From: UBA4744 sp963718995
GTDB taxonomy: Bacteria > Actinomycetota > Acidimicrobiia > Spongiisociales > UBA4744
Direction: 5' to 3'
DNA: 64,000 nucleotides
NCBI GenBank assembly: GCA_963718995.1
Contig: CAVRAP010000018.1
Span: forward strand, 5,173 to 69,172
How positions within the stretch are numbered: position 1 is the first letter of the stretch; each line of letters opens with the position of its first letter. The notes below the pieces were generated by a model. It was not told the origin of the DNA. It saw only the letters and a program-made list of their open reading frames with translations, and searched no databases. Made by a program: the position numbers and the translations under genes. Shown here piece after piece: positions 35,081 through 43,157 of this stretch.

Positions 35081-36541
35081 ATGAACCGCGACGACCAACC
35101 ACGTCTCGACCCGGCTGAACCTACGGTGACTGCTCCGGTTGAGGAAACCGGCAGGCCTCCGTTGGCGGATCCCGACACCCGTGCCGATTATGACGGCAGC
35201 CAGGATGCTTTGCCGTTGTTCTCGTCTGAGGAATCACCCCTCGATACGGCGAACTTTGAAGAACCCACTGCGCCCCCCACCCCTCCTGAGCAGATTGGGT
35301 CACGGCCGTTGCCGCCGGCGCCAGGCATTTCGTCACCTCCGGGGCCATGGCCGTCCGGTCCGATTCCTCGTCCCGATCCAGTGGTCGGAGCGGTCCTAGC
35401 GCCCGTTGCTACCCCGGCTTCGGCAGGCGGGAAGCGCGGTCGGGTGCTCATCCCCATGGTCTCCGCGTTCCTGGGTGCGATTCTGGCACTGGCAGCGGTG
35501 GCGGGCGTCGGAGGTTTGGATCTGTTCGACCAATCTGCGGCTACCACGACGACTGTGGCTGTTGACCAGGCGGCGGAGGCGATAACTCCCGCATCGACTG
35601 GTTCCACCACACTTCGATTGCGCGAAGCGAATGTCGACGCCGTGGCGGTCGGCGAGGTCGTGATCCCGTCGATTGTCAGTGTGCAGATTGGCCGGAGCAG
35701 TCCAACGGGCTTTTCTGAAATCGGATCTGGTTCGGGGGTGGTGTATGACACCGAAGGCCACATCATCACCAACGACCACGTCGCTACCGGCGGATCGGTA
35801 TATCAGGTCGTTTTTGCAGACGGTCGCGTATACGAGGCGAGCCTGGTCGGTACCGATGCCGCCACCGACCTGGCGGTCCTCAAGATCGACGCAGACAACC
35901 TCGTGCCGATTGAGTTCGGGTCTTCGGACGACCTGTCGGTCGGTGATCCAACGGTGGCAGTGGGGAACCCGCTCGGCCTGGCCGGCGGTCCGTCGTTGAC
36001 GGTGGGTGTGCTTTCGGCTTTCGACCGCCAGGTTCAGACCAGTGTCAGTGACATCCTGCACGGGATGCTGCAGACCGATGCTCCGATCACCCAGGGTTCC
36101 AGCGGAGGAGCGCTTGTTGATGAAACGGGCCGGTTGATCGGTATCACGACCGCTGTGGGGGTTTCCTCGGTTGGTGTCGAGGGAATCGGCTTCGCAACAC
36201 CCGTGGAGATCGTGGAGCGAGTCGTTGAGGAGATCATCGCCAACGGTCGAGCCGGAACCGCCTTCCTCGGCATCGTCGGTGGTACGTCCTTCGATATCGC
36301 AGCCGACGGTGCGCAGGTTCCTGCCGGAGTCGAAGTCGCATCGGTGGAGCCGACCGGGGCCGCGGCCGCCGCCGGGTTGCAGGCCGGTGACGTGATCATC
36401 TCTTTCGAGGGCACAGACCTGCAGACGATGGAGGATCTCATCATTCGCCTGCGCCGTTCGTACGTTGGCGACGAGGTCCAGTTGATGATCGATCGTGCGG
36501 GCACCGTGGAGACGATTGACCTGGTGCTGGGCGAGAACTGA
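35081..36541 (+). CDS. HtrA/DegP-like serine protease (PepD-like)
   Basis: This 486-residue S1C protease has a proline-rich cytoplasmic tail (1-120), one membrane helix (about 126-147) and an extracytoplasmic trypsin-like domain. The triad is visible as TNDHVATGG (His), TDLAVLKID (Asp) and TQGSSGGALVD (Ser). One PDZ domain (about 385-480, PTGAAAAAGLQAGDVIISFEG) follows. It degrades or refolds damaged exported proteins. GGAGA lies 5 bases before ATG 35081; the gene follows the MprAB-like pair but has its own promoter boxes. Confidence 0.94.
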   Translation: MNRDDQPRLDPAEPTVTAPVEETGRPPLADPDTRADYDGSQDALPLFSSEESPLDTANFEEPTAPPTPPEQIGSRPLPPAPGISSPPGPWPSGPIPRPDPVVGAVLAPVATPASAGGKRGRVLIPMVSAFLGAILALAAVAGVGGLDLFDQSAATTTTVAVDQAAEAITPASTGSTTLRLREANVDAVAVGEVVIPSIVSVQIGRSSPTGFSEIGSGSGVVYDTEGHIITNDHVATGGSVYQVVFADGRVYEASLVGTDAATDLAVLKIDADNLVPIEFGSSDDLSVGDPTVAVGNPLGLAGGPSLTVGVLSAFDRQVQTSVSDILHGMLQTDAPITQGSSGGALVDETGRLIGITTAVGVSSVGVEGIGFATPVEIVERVVEEIIANGRAGTAFLGIVGGTSFDIAADGAQVPAGVEVASVEPTGAAAAAGLQAGDVIISFEGTDLQTMEDLIIRLRRSYVGDEVQLMIDRAGTVETIDLVLGEN

Positions 36542-36669
36542 ACCGGTTGCCTGGTCCGAACCGGGCCGGAGCAGGCCGAGCTTTCCCCATTCATTGCCGG
36601 TGGAGTTCGGTTCGTGGAACCGGATCGGGACAGTTGGGATAGGTGACCTCACCTGGCAGAATCAATCCC

Positions 36670-36909
36670 ATGAGTCGCGCCCTTCCCGAAACAAAAACTG
36701 AGCCGCGCCTGTCGGAAGGCGACGGTAGTCACGATCGGTTTGCGCACTTTGTGAGCAAGGCCGACATCGTCCGCAGCAATGTGGAGGGCGTACCGGTGGT
36801 CGCGCTGTGTGGCAAGAAGTGGATTCCCAACCGGGATCCGAGTCGCTACCCGACCTGCCCAACCTGCAAGGAGCTCATGGCTCGTCTCAAAGGCGCAGGC
36901 AACAACTGA
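36670..36909 (+). CDS. DUF3039 family protein
   Basis: This 79-residue protein belongs to the actinobacterial DUF3039 family. The conserved block is VPVVALCGKKWIPNRDPSRYPTCPTCKEL, with CGK and CPTC cysteines that may bind a metal. Its function is unknown. ATG 36670 (MSRALPETK) matches the family start. It ends one base before the stop of the convergent EVE-domain gene, with no intergenic space. Confidence 0.88.
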   Translation: MSRALPETKTEPRLSEGDGSHDRFAHFVSKADIVRSNVEGVPVVALCGKKWIPNRDPSRYPTCPTCKELMARLKGAGNN

Positions 36910-37383
36910 TCAGTCGCTCGTGGGTGCTGGTTCTTGCGCCCGATCCAGGATGAACTCGTATTGCCCCTTGGTCACCGGTTGCACCGATAGGCGGGAACGG
37001 TTGAGCAACACCATCTCCGCCAGCTCCGGGTACTCGCGCAATTCGGGGAGCGTGACCATGCGGGGCAGCTTCTCCACGAACTTCACGTCCACCATGATCC
37101 AGCGGGGGTCGTCCGGGTCGGATTTGGGATCGTGGTACTTGGACTCCGGATCAAACTGGGTGTGATCCGGGTAGGGACCGCTGCCGATCTCGGCGACGCC
37201 AACCACTCCGGGCGGCTTGGCGTTCGAGTGGTAGAACAGCACCCGGTCGCCGATCTCCATCTGATCTCGCATGAGGTTTCGGGCCTGGTAGTTGCGGACT
37301 CCGTCCCAATGCTCGGTGCCGTCTCGCTTCAGGTCGTCGATCGAGTAGTCGCCGGGTTCTGACTTCATCAACCAGTACTGCAT
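36910..37383 (-). CDS. EVE domain protein (PUA/YTH-like)
   Basis: This 157-residue single-domain EVE protein belongs to a PUA-like fold related to YTH domains that bind modified bases. Signature segments are MQYWLMKSEPGDYSIDDL, WDGVRNYQARNLMRDQMEIGDRVLFYHSN and PRWIMVDVKFVEKLPRMVTLPELR. ATG 37383 is the conserved start. Stand-alone EVE proteins have been linked to modified-DNA restriction and RNA modification, but no such system is adjacent here. It is convergent with the DUF3039 gene. Confidence 0.92.
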   Translation of the reverse strand: MQYWLMKSEPGDYSIDDLKRDGTEHWDGVRNYQARNLMRDQMEIGDRVLFYHSNAKPPGVVGVAEIGSGPYPDHTQFDPESKYHDPKSDPDDPRWIMVDVKFVEKLPRMVTLPELREYPELAEMVLLNRSRLSVQPVTKGQYEFILDRAQEPAPTSD

Positions 37384-37457
37384 GGAAGCATTCGTACCAC
37401 ACCGAACCTCGTAGATCACAACCAGCCGTCCATCGCCCCCGTCACTACGCTCACGCT

Positions 37458-37785
37458 ATGGAAGATCGTCCGGTATCTATTGCAGCGGCCATTGCTTCAC
37501 TCGAAGGGCCGTGGCAGCCCGCCGATCTCGTGTCGGTCAACGGCGCGGTCATTCGGGTTGCTCGCCTTCACGGAGAGTTCCCCTGGCATCACCACGACGA
37601 GGATGAGCTGTTCCTCTGTTGGGACGGTGAGTTCCACATCGACATGCAGGGACGCCGATTCGCTGGTGCTGCGTGCCGGGGAGTTGTTCGTCGTTCCCGC
37701 CGGCGTTGAACACCGGCCGGTCGCCGAGCAGGTCGCCCATGCCATTCTCATGGAGAAGTCGGAGACGCTCCAGTACGGGAACTGA
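37458..37785 (+). CDS. Small cupin protein, one frameshift
   Basis: This single-domain cupin is 108 residues after correction. The metal-binding motif is in FPWHHHDEDELFLCWDGEFHIDMQGR and the second cupin motif in LRAGELFVVPAGVEHRPVAEQ. One extra C at 37655-37656 shifts the frame; dropping it gives QGRDSLVLRAGELFVVP. Proteins of this kind bind a divalent metal; the function is not predictable. The gene is probably intact in the organism. Confidence 0.78.
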
Positions 37786-37831
37786 GCACCGGCCACCCTC
37801 CGCCGGTGAACGCCGCTGCCGGACATAATCA

Positions 37832-37889
37832 ACCCCCGACTCGAGATGACAGGCAGGAGGGGGAGAGGGCCTGCGACCGAGTCGGGGGT
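37832..37889 (-). terminator. Long-loop hairpin after secreted paralogue 1
   Basis: The 12-bp arms ACCCCCGACTCG (37832-37843) and CGAGTCGGGGGT (37878-37889) enclose a 34-base purine-rich (plus strand) loop with an inner CAGGC/GCCTG stem. It lies 19 bases after the minus-strand gene ending at 37908. A hairpin of similar design follows its paralogue. Confidence 0.65.
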
Positions 37890-37907
37890 CGGAGTTGTTC
37901 GGGGTTC

Positions 37908-38867
37908 TCAGGCGGACGTATCGGTCCCGTTCACATCACTCTCGGGGGTTCCAAAGAGCCCGCCGGGTCCCGGGAAACCGTGCCCGTGACGATGAAATCG
38001 ATCGCCTGGTTCGAACCTGAATCCGAATCCGGGCATGTCGCCGTTGATCATGGATTCGATCATGTCGGCGGTCCCCGCCCGGATCTCGTCGGCCCGTTCC
38101 TGGGTCAACCGCTCGTCGGCGACGAGCGCATCGAGCTTCTCGCCGAGGCTTGCGAGAGCCGTGTCGACGATGTCCTCGATGTCAACGTTGGCGCTCTCGG
38201 CGATGTCGGCGATGGACGAGCCTGCAGACAGCTGTTCATGCAGCTCGTCGGGGGTAAGGCCGAGGACTTCTGCGATGCTGTCGAGGCTGAAGCCGCCTTT
38301 GAAACCGAACCCGCCGAAGCCGCCCCGGCCATGGAAGCGGTCCATCCCAAAAAGACCGATGCCGGTCGGGTGATCCCCGTTCACCATGGCTTCAACCTGT
38401 GCAGCGAGAGCGGCGCGGACCTTCTCGGCCCTTTCCTCGGTGAGCTTGCCGTCGGCAACGGCCTCGTCGATGCGAGTTTCCTGCTCGGAGACCAAAGCGG
38501 CGATCACTTCGTCGGTCTGGTCGCCGGCTATTTCGGCGATAGTTGCACCGTCTCGCAGTTGAGCGGCCAGATCGTCAACCTCAATCTCGAGTACCCCGGC
38601 AACGGTCTGCAGATGGGGTGTCCCATCGAAGCCTTTCCCAAAACGCTCGAACTGCTCGTCAAAGGCTGCCGCGATCTTGTCGCGCTGATCCGCAGTGATC
38701 ACTCCTTCGTCGACCAGGCCGTCGAGGACGTCATCAAAAGGTTGGCCGAAAACACGATTTTCGGTTTCCTGGGCCAGTGCCGAGGGCGTTTCGCCGTATG
38801 AGACGGCTACCAGCGCGATGCCGGCTACCAGCGCGACGATCGCCAGCCCTGTGATCGCTTTTCGCAT
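37908..38867 (-). CDS. Secreted repeat protein, paralogue 1
   Basis: This 319-residue exported protein of unknown function has a signal peptide (MRKAITGLAIVALVAGIALVAVSYG). The mature part holds repeated helical units of two kinds: LVDEGVITADQRDKIAAAF / EAVADGKLTEERAEKVRAAL / LVADERLTQERADEIRAGT, and LQTVAGVLEIEVDDLAAQLRDGATIAEIA / LDSIAEVLGLTPDELHEQLSAGSSIADIA. A Gly/Phe/His-rich stretch separates the halves, so the protein looks like an internal duplication. The units resemble DUF2680/YckD-like repeats. GGAGGT precedes the ATG. Predicted boxes at 38928-38946 link it to the MprA-like regulon. Confidence 0.75.
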   Translation of the reverse strand: MRKAITGLAIVALVAGIALVAVSYGETPSALAQETENRVFGQPFDDVLDGLVDEGVITADQRDKIAAAFDEQFERFGKGFDGTPHLQTVAGVLEIEVDDLAAQLRDGATIAEIAGDQTDEVIAALVSEQETRIDEAVADGKLTEERAEKVRAALAAQVEAMVNGDHPTGIGLFGMDRFHGRGGFGGFGFKGGFSLDSIAEVLGLTPDELHEQLSAGSSIADIAESANVDIEDIVDTALASLGEKLDALVADERLTQERADEIRAGTADMIESMINGDMPGFGFRFEPGDRFHRHGHGFPGPGGLFGTPESDVNGTDTSA

Positions 38868-38927
38868 GCCTACCTCCAAGAAATCTGTTTCCGTACCCGG
38901 AACGATATGGCCGCCATCTAAGAGTGG

Positions 38928-38946
38928 GATGAAAAACGCATGAGAA
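38928..38946 (-). promoter_or_regulatory. 11-bp-spaced boxes before secreted paralogue 1
   Basis: GATGAAAA (38928) and CATGAGAA (38939) are 11 bases apart, reading TTCTCATG and TTTTCATC on the minus strand. They lie 61-79 bases upstream of the start; TATCGT nearer the gene could be the -10. Confidence 0.5.
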
Positions 38947-38963
38947 ACCGACGGTGGAGGGGC

Positions 38964-39410
38964 TCAGCCGGAGGCTCTGGCTGCTTCGTACCGGGCGATG
39001 TATTCGTCGACGGACGTGGCGGCGATCGTCCGACCAATCAAATCCAAAGGTAGATCGTCCACTTTGCGGAACCGGACGCAAGATTTTCCGACGTCATACC
39101 GCTTCCCGGTTGCCCGATACTGCTCCTCAAAGGAAGCCTGGTTCTCCCGGGACGAATAGATCTCCATGAGGTAGACGGCCATGTGATGCTTTTGTGAGGC
39201 CAGACCCGCGTACCCCAACGGCTTCTTGTTGTACGTATCGGGGTATCTCTCGAGGGGTATTTCGTACGAGATCATCCCCCAGTTCATCGACTCCTCGTAC
39301 CCGTCGGGAAGATTGGCGAGGATGACCGCCCGGACTTCCTCGAGGGCGGCTCGTCGATCGTCGGGGAGTTCTGCCAGGTATTGGTCGACGGAGGCGGCTG
39401 CAGATTGCAT
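38964..39410 (-). CDS. DUF1801 domain protein
   Basis: This 148-residue protein of the DUF1801/YdhG-like family has the start MQSAAASVDQYLAELPDDRRAALEEVRAVIL and the conserved YEESMNWGMISYEIPL and GLASQKHHMAVYLM segments. The cysteine in KSCVRFRKVDDLPLDLI is also conserved. Its function is unknown; the fold is related to a small alpha/beta domain seen in many cytosolic proteins. ATG 39410 is the likely start. It lies between the two secreted paralogues on the same strand and is probably unrelated to them. Confidence 0.85.
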   Translation of the reverse strand: MQSAAASVDQYLAELPDDRRAALEEVRAVILANLPDGYEESMNWGMISYEIPLERYPDTYNKKPLGYAGLASQKHHMAVYLMEIYSSRENQASFEEQYRATGKRYDVGKSCVRFRKVDDLPLDLIGRTIAATSVDEYIARYEAARASG

Positions 39411-39457
39411 GGCACCGGAGCCTATCGAAAGCATCTCGTCCGTGCCGGACGCGGTTG

Positions 39458-39506
39458 CCCCCGGCTCTCAGACCTCGGGAGGGAGATAGGCATAGAGAGC
39501 CGGGGG
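39458..39506 (-). terminator. Long-loop hairpin after secreted paralogue 2
   Basis: The 12-bp arms CCCCCGGCTCTC (39458-39469) and GAGAGCCGGGGG (39495-39506) enclose a 25-base loop. It lies 22 bases after the minus-strand gene ending at 39529 and repeats the design of the hairpin at 37832. Confidence 0.65.
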
Positions 39507-39528
39507 CATGATCCGCCCTGTGGTTGGG

Positions 39529-40149
39529 TTAGGCGCTCGTGTCTACTGAGTCCGTCGTTGTGTTGTCGGAACCACTTCCCGGTCCCATGCCACGATGGCC
39601 GTTGTGGCCGAAGCCCCGCCTGGCCTCGAACTCTCCGTTGACCATCGACTCGATCCGGTCCGGAGCATCCGCCCGAATCTCGTCGGCTCGTTCGGTGGTC
39701 AGCTTGCCGTCCGCAACGGCCTCGTCCAGATTGGCGTTCATCTCGGTCACGAGCGCCGCGATGACGACTTCGGCCGACGAGTCGTTGGCAACGGCCACCT
39801 CGGCGATGGTTTGGCCGTCCCGGAGGGCGTCCGAGAGAGCTTCTACCTCGATGCCGATAGCTTCGGCGGCGGTTTCTAGGTGGAACCCACCGGCACCCCG
39901 GTGTCCGCGAAACGCTCCGGCCCGTTCTTGCAAGGCTGTGGCGATCTGGGCGGATTGGTCCTCGGTGATGACCCCGTCGGTCACCAGGTCGGCCAGGATG
40001 TCTTCGATCGTTGCGCGGCCCGTCGCTTCCTGGTCCTCAGATGTGACCTCCTGGGCGGAGGCAACGTTGGGCGACTGGACGACCAGTGCGGCGGAGAATC
40101 CGCCCAGCACAATCGCCGCGGCTGCTATTGCTGCGATGGTTTTTCGCAT
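39529..40149 (-). CDS. Secreted repeat protein, paralogue 2
   Basis: This 206-residue exported protein is clearly related to paralogue 1. It has a signal peptide (MRKTIAAIAAAAIVLGGFSAALVV). Then follow the units LVTDGVITEDQSAQIATAL, LETAAEAIGIEVEALSDALRDGQTIAEVA and EAVADGKLTTERADEIRADAPDRIESMVNG, a Gly/His/Arg-rich tail and a final DSVDTSA, which mirrors the GTDTSA end of paralogue 1. It corresponds to one of the two repeat halves of that protein. AAAGGAGC precedes the ATG. Its function is unknown; coregulation with MprAB/HtrA suggests an envelope role. Confidence 0.75.
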   Translation of the reverse strand: MRKTIAAIAAAAIVLGGFSAALVVQSPNVASAQEVTSEDQEATGRATIEDILADLVTDGVITEDQSAQIATALQERAGAFRGHRGAGGFHLETAAEAIGIEVEALSDALRDGQTIAEVAVANDSSAEVVIAALVTEMNANLDEAVADGKLTTERADEIRADAPDRIESMVNGEFEARRGFGHNGHRGMGPGSGSDNTTTDSVDTSA

Positions 40150-40208
40150 GTAATGCTCCTTTCGTGTTCCATCACTGGAGTCACTTTCGCCCCCGGCTTT
40201 AAGCCGGT

Positions 40209-40238
40209 TGTGAACGCAGATGCAGAATCACGTGAGAA
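40209..40238 (-). promoter_or_regulatory. 11-bp-spaced boxes before secreted paralogue 2
   Basis: CGTGAGAA (40231), ATGCAGAA (40220) and TGTGAACG (40209) are spaced exactly 11 bases apart, strongest farthest from the gene, as at the HtrA promoter. The divergent PPOX-fold gene starts at 40295. Confidence 0.5.
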
Positions 40239-40294
40239 CCGGAAACGGTGGAATGCGTCTGGGCTTGCCCGATGCCCCGAGTAACGTCGTGTGT

Positions 40295-40699
40295 ATGGAT
40301 GGACTCAACTCTCGAGCCGAACAGCGACTGGGTGACGAACTGATCATCTGGCTCACGACGGTCACGCCGGCCGGCCTACCGCAAACCTCGCCCGTGTGGT
40401 TCTTGTGGGATGGGGCTGAATTCCTCATCTACAGCCTGCCCGGCACTGCCCGGACCCGGAACATCGAAGCCAACCCACGTGTGTCGCTGAACCTCGACGG
40501 TGACGGCCAGGGCGGCGCGGTGGTGACCATCGAAGGCCGGGCGCGTCTCGATCTGCACGCTCCGGCTTCTACCGACGTTCCTGATTATGCGGCGAAATAC
40601 CGCGAGAAGATTGCATCGCACGGATGGACGCCGGCGAGCTTCGCAGCCGACTACCCGCTTCCCATCCGGATCACACCCACCAGAGCTAGATCGTGGTGA
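40295..40699 (+). CDS. PPOX-class/F420-dependent oxidoreductase-fold protein
   Basis: This 134-residue split-barrel flavin-fold protein resembles the TIGR03667/Rv3369 group. The segments LGDELIIWLTTVTPAGLPQTSPVWFLWDG, YSLPGTARTRNIEANPRVSLNLDGD and the terminal YPLPIRITPTRARSW are typical. Such proteins bind FMN, F420 or a related cofactor; the cofactor cannot be told here. ATG 40295 is chosen because the upstream sequence contains the regulatory repeats of the divergent gene. Confidence 0.83.
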   Translation: MDGLNSRAEQRLGDELIIWLTTVTPAGLPQTSPVWFLWDGAEFLIYSLPGTARTRNIEANPRVSLNLDGDGQGGAVVTIEGRARLDLHAPASTDVPDYAAKYREKIASHGWTPASFAADYPLPIRITPTRARSW

Positions 40700-40808
40700 C
40701 AGTCGACGGGCGGTAGCGACTCCGGCGATCGGCCGGTTGACGACCGCGACACATCACCAAACCCCAAAAGGTCACGGTCGGTAGGCTCTTCGTGATGGAA
40801 GGCGCCGC

Positions 40809-41663
40809 ATGCAACGCCGATTGACCTCCGCTCCCAAGTGGGCGGCGGCGGTGCTGGGTCTTGCCGTCCTGGTCTTGGTGGCTCTGGCCGCATTGGGGGC
40901 TCGGGGGTTGCCGGGTAGCGAGACACGGCCCCCTCCCTTCCCGATCGATTTCGATCTGCTGGCCGTAGCCCGGATCCTGCTTGGTTTTATGGCGGCGTTT
41001 GGTGCCTTGTTGTTGATCCTGCTCCTGCTACCAGGTGGACCGCCCATCGAGCTTCCGGAGCGCAAGAAGTCGTCGCCGATGAAGTTGCTGGCCGGCATTG
41101 TCCTGCTGTTCGCGATCATGCTGCTCCTGCAGCCCTTGTTCAACCGGACGGAGGAGGAACTTCTGCCGCCTGAAACCGGAGATGCTGCTGCCTCCAGTGA
41201 AATTCCCGGCCCCCAGCCACCGGGATCTCGTTGGGGATTGGTCATCCTTGGCGGCGCGATCCTGTTGGTGGTGTTCGGGGTTGCCGCCGCAACCCGCCCG
41301 GTTCCTGAGGAGCCGGAACCCGCGGTCGCCGATACTCCCTCGTTGCTAACGGGCCTTATCGACTCGGTGCTCGCCGAACTCGAGAGGTCGACAGACCCGC
41401 GCAAGGTGGTGATCGGTGCCTATGCCCGGATGGAACGTGCGTTTACTGTGGCCGGGTTGCCGCGCCGTCGCAGCGAGGCCCCGCTCGAGTACCTTGCTCG
41501 ATCGTTGCGGCAGCTCAACGTCAGCCGATCGGTGGTTGGTCGACTCACCTACCTGTTCGAGGTAGCACGCTTCAGTGACCACGAGATTCACCCCGACCTG
41601 GCAGTGGAAGCAGTTGCAGCGTTGCGCGACATCCGGGACGAATTGAGCGGGGCAGTCCGATGA
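40809..41663 (+). CDS. DUF4129 membrane protein
   Basis: This 284-residue protein has an N-terminal helix (12-32), further helices (about 50-78, 88-106 and 142-160) and a cytoplasmic C-terminal DUF4129 domain. The domain has the family block DPRKVVIGAYARMERAFTVAGLPRRRSEAPLEYLARSL. In MoxR/DUF58 loci this domain is usually next to or fused to a transglutaminase. It overlaps the next gene by 4 bases and begins a five-gene operon to 44965. GGAAGG precedes the ATG. Confidence 0.85.
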   Translation: MQRRLTSAPKWAAAVLGLAVLVLVALAALGARGLPGSETRPPPFPIDFDLLAVARILLGFMAAFGALLLILLLLPGGPPIELPERKKSSPMKLLAGIVLLFAIMLLLQPLFNRTEEELLPPETGDAAASSEIPGPQPPGSRWGLVILGGAILLVVFGVAAATRPVPEEPEPAVADTPSLLTGLIDSVLAELERSTDPRKVVIGAYARMERAFTVAGLPRRRSEAPLEYLARSLRQLNVSRSVVGRLTYLFEVARFSDHEIHPDLAVEAVAALRDIRDELSGAVR

Positions 41664-42163
41664 GATCGGTGGTCGCAACGACGGCACTCGTGGCTGCCCT
41701 CGTGGCCGTACTGCTGCTGTGGTTCGACGGACCGGTGGAATTCACGGGTTATCAGGTGTTGTTGCTCGTTCTGGCGGCGGCAACCATGCGCAGGCTTCGA
41801 CCTCCGGAGGCCGAAGAGGAAGTCGAGACACCATTCCTCATGAGGATCAAACCACCAGGACGTTCCCACCACTCGGTTCCGCCGCAGCTCGAGAAGATCG
41901 AACGGTTGGTGGCTTTCGGCGGATCCACCGCCTTTGATGCCGAGTGGCGCTTGCTTCCGTTCCTGAGGGGTATCGCCGCCGAACAGCTCGCAACTCGCCA
42001 CGGTGTCGAGCTGGAAAAACGTCCCGATCTGGCCGGTCGTTTGTTGGGAGTCCCCGGTTGGGAGTTGTTGAACCCGGACCGGCCCCTTCCGGCCGACCGC
42101 ATGGCACCCGGTCTCGACATGGACGCCCTCGAAGCTGCCGTGTCGGCAATTGAAGGGCTCTAG
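41660..42163 (+). CDS. Small membrane protein of the MoxR locus
   Basis: This 167-residue protein has two N-terminal hydrophobic helices (about 4-22 and 29-41) and a soluble tail. The tail includes PPQLEKIERLVAFGGSTAFDAEWRLLPFLRGIAAEQLATRHG and a C-terminal helix. The family is unnamed but recurs between DUF4129 and MoxR genes in Actinobacteria. The location suggests it is a structural part of the same membrane complex. Confidence 0.7.
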   Translation: MRSVVATTALVAALVAVLLLWFDGPVEFTGYQVLLLVLAAATMRRLRPPEAEEEVETPFLMRIKPPGRSHHSVPPQLEKIERLVAFGGSTAFDAEWRLLPFLRGIAAEQLATRHGVELEKRPDLAGRLLGVPGWELLNPDRPLPADRMAPGLDMDALEAAVSAIEGL

Positions 42164-42178
42164 TTCGTGGGGAGATCA

Positions 42179-43138
42179 ATGAATATCGAGAAAGTGGCGG
42201 TCCTCGGCCAGCAGCTCCTCGACGAGGTGGAGCGAGCCGTCATCGGCAAGCGGGACGTGCTGGAGCTCATGCTGATGGCGCTGCTGGCGGACGGCCACGT
42301 CCTCATTGAGGACTACCCAGGTCTGGCGAAAACGTTGATGGCCCGATCGTTTGCACAAGTCACGGACCTGCAGTTCAGCCGGGTTCAATTCACCCCGGAT
42401 CTGATGCCGATGGACGTAACGGGATCTCCCGTGCTCGATCCGGCTACCTCCTCTCTGTCCTTTCGTCCTGGACCGATCTTCAGCAACTTGCTCCTGGCGG
42501 ACGAGGTAAACCGGGCGCCTGCCAAGACCCAGGCGGCACTGCTGGAGGCCATGCAGGAGCGGCAGGTGACCATCGATGGAACCACCCACCGGTTGGATCG
42601 TCCTTTCCTGGTGGTAGCCACTCAGAATCCCATCGAATACGAGGGCACCTATCCGCTGCCGGAGGCGCAGCTCGATCGGTTCATCGTCCGGATCGGGGTG
42701 GGATACCCCGCTCCTGACGACGAGTGGATGGTTCTGGCGCGAAGGTTGGAACGTCGCATCGACGAGGTTGACCTCAACGTGATTGTCGACGGCACGACCC
42801 TGCGGTCAATGCAGGCTGCCGTCGAGGATGTACATGTCTCGGAATCGGTGGGCCGCTATATCGTCGACCTGGTGGGTGCCACCCGGCATCGCAACCGGGT
42901 GTTGGTCGGAGCCAGTCCTCGAGGGTCGTTGGCCGTGATGAAGGTGGCTCGCGCCAGGGCGACGTTGCGGGGTCGTGACTTCGTGACTCCAGACGATGTC
43001 AAAGCCGTTGCCGTGCCTGCGTTGGCCCACCGGTTGATCTTGCGCCCGGAACTCTGGGTGCAGGACATTCAGGGTGAAGACATCGTGCGTGAGTGCCTGG
43101 ATCTGGTGCCAACGCCTCCTGCGGTACCGGAGGGCTGA
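42179..43138 (+). CDS. MoxR-type AAA+ ATPase
   Basis: This 319-residue MoxR ATPase has the nucleotide loop EDYPGLAKT (the GLAKT variant typical of MoxR), Walker B LLLADEVNRAPAKTQAALLEAMQE, sensor VATQNPIEYEGTYPLPEAQLDRF and the C-terminal lid with GASPRGSLAVMKVARARA. MoxR proteins act as chaperones that mature or insert cofactors in partner proteins, often VWA or DUF58 proteins. ATG 42179 follows GGGGAG. It is flanked by DUF4129 and DUF58 genes. Confidence 0.94.
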   Translation: MNIEKVAVLGQQLLDEVERAVIGKRDVLELMLMALLADGHVLIEDYPGLAKTLMARSFAQVTDLQFSRVQFTPDLMPMDVTGSPVLDPATSSLSFRPGPIFSNLLLADEVNRAPAKTQAALLEAMQERQVTIDGTTHRLDRPFLVVATQNPIEYEGTYPLPEAQLDRFIVRIGVGYPAPDDEWMVLARRLERRIDEVDLNVIVDGTTLRSMQAAVEDVHVSESVGRYIVDLVGATRHRNRVLVGASPRGSLAVMKVARARATLRGRDFVTPDDVKAVAVPALAHRLILRPELWVQDIQGEDIVRECLDLVPTPPAVPEG

Positions 43139-43157
43139 TGGTCCTTCTGGAGCAGGA

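Noticed and set aside
36910..37383. Modification-dependent restriction system around the EVE gene
   Set aside because: No nuclease or methyltransferase lies next to it; neighbours are DUF3039 and a cupin.
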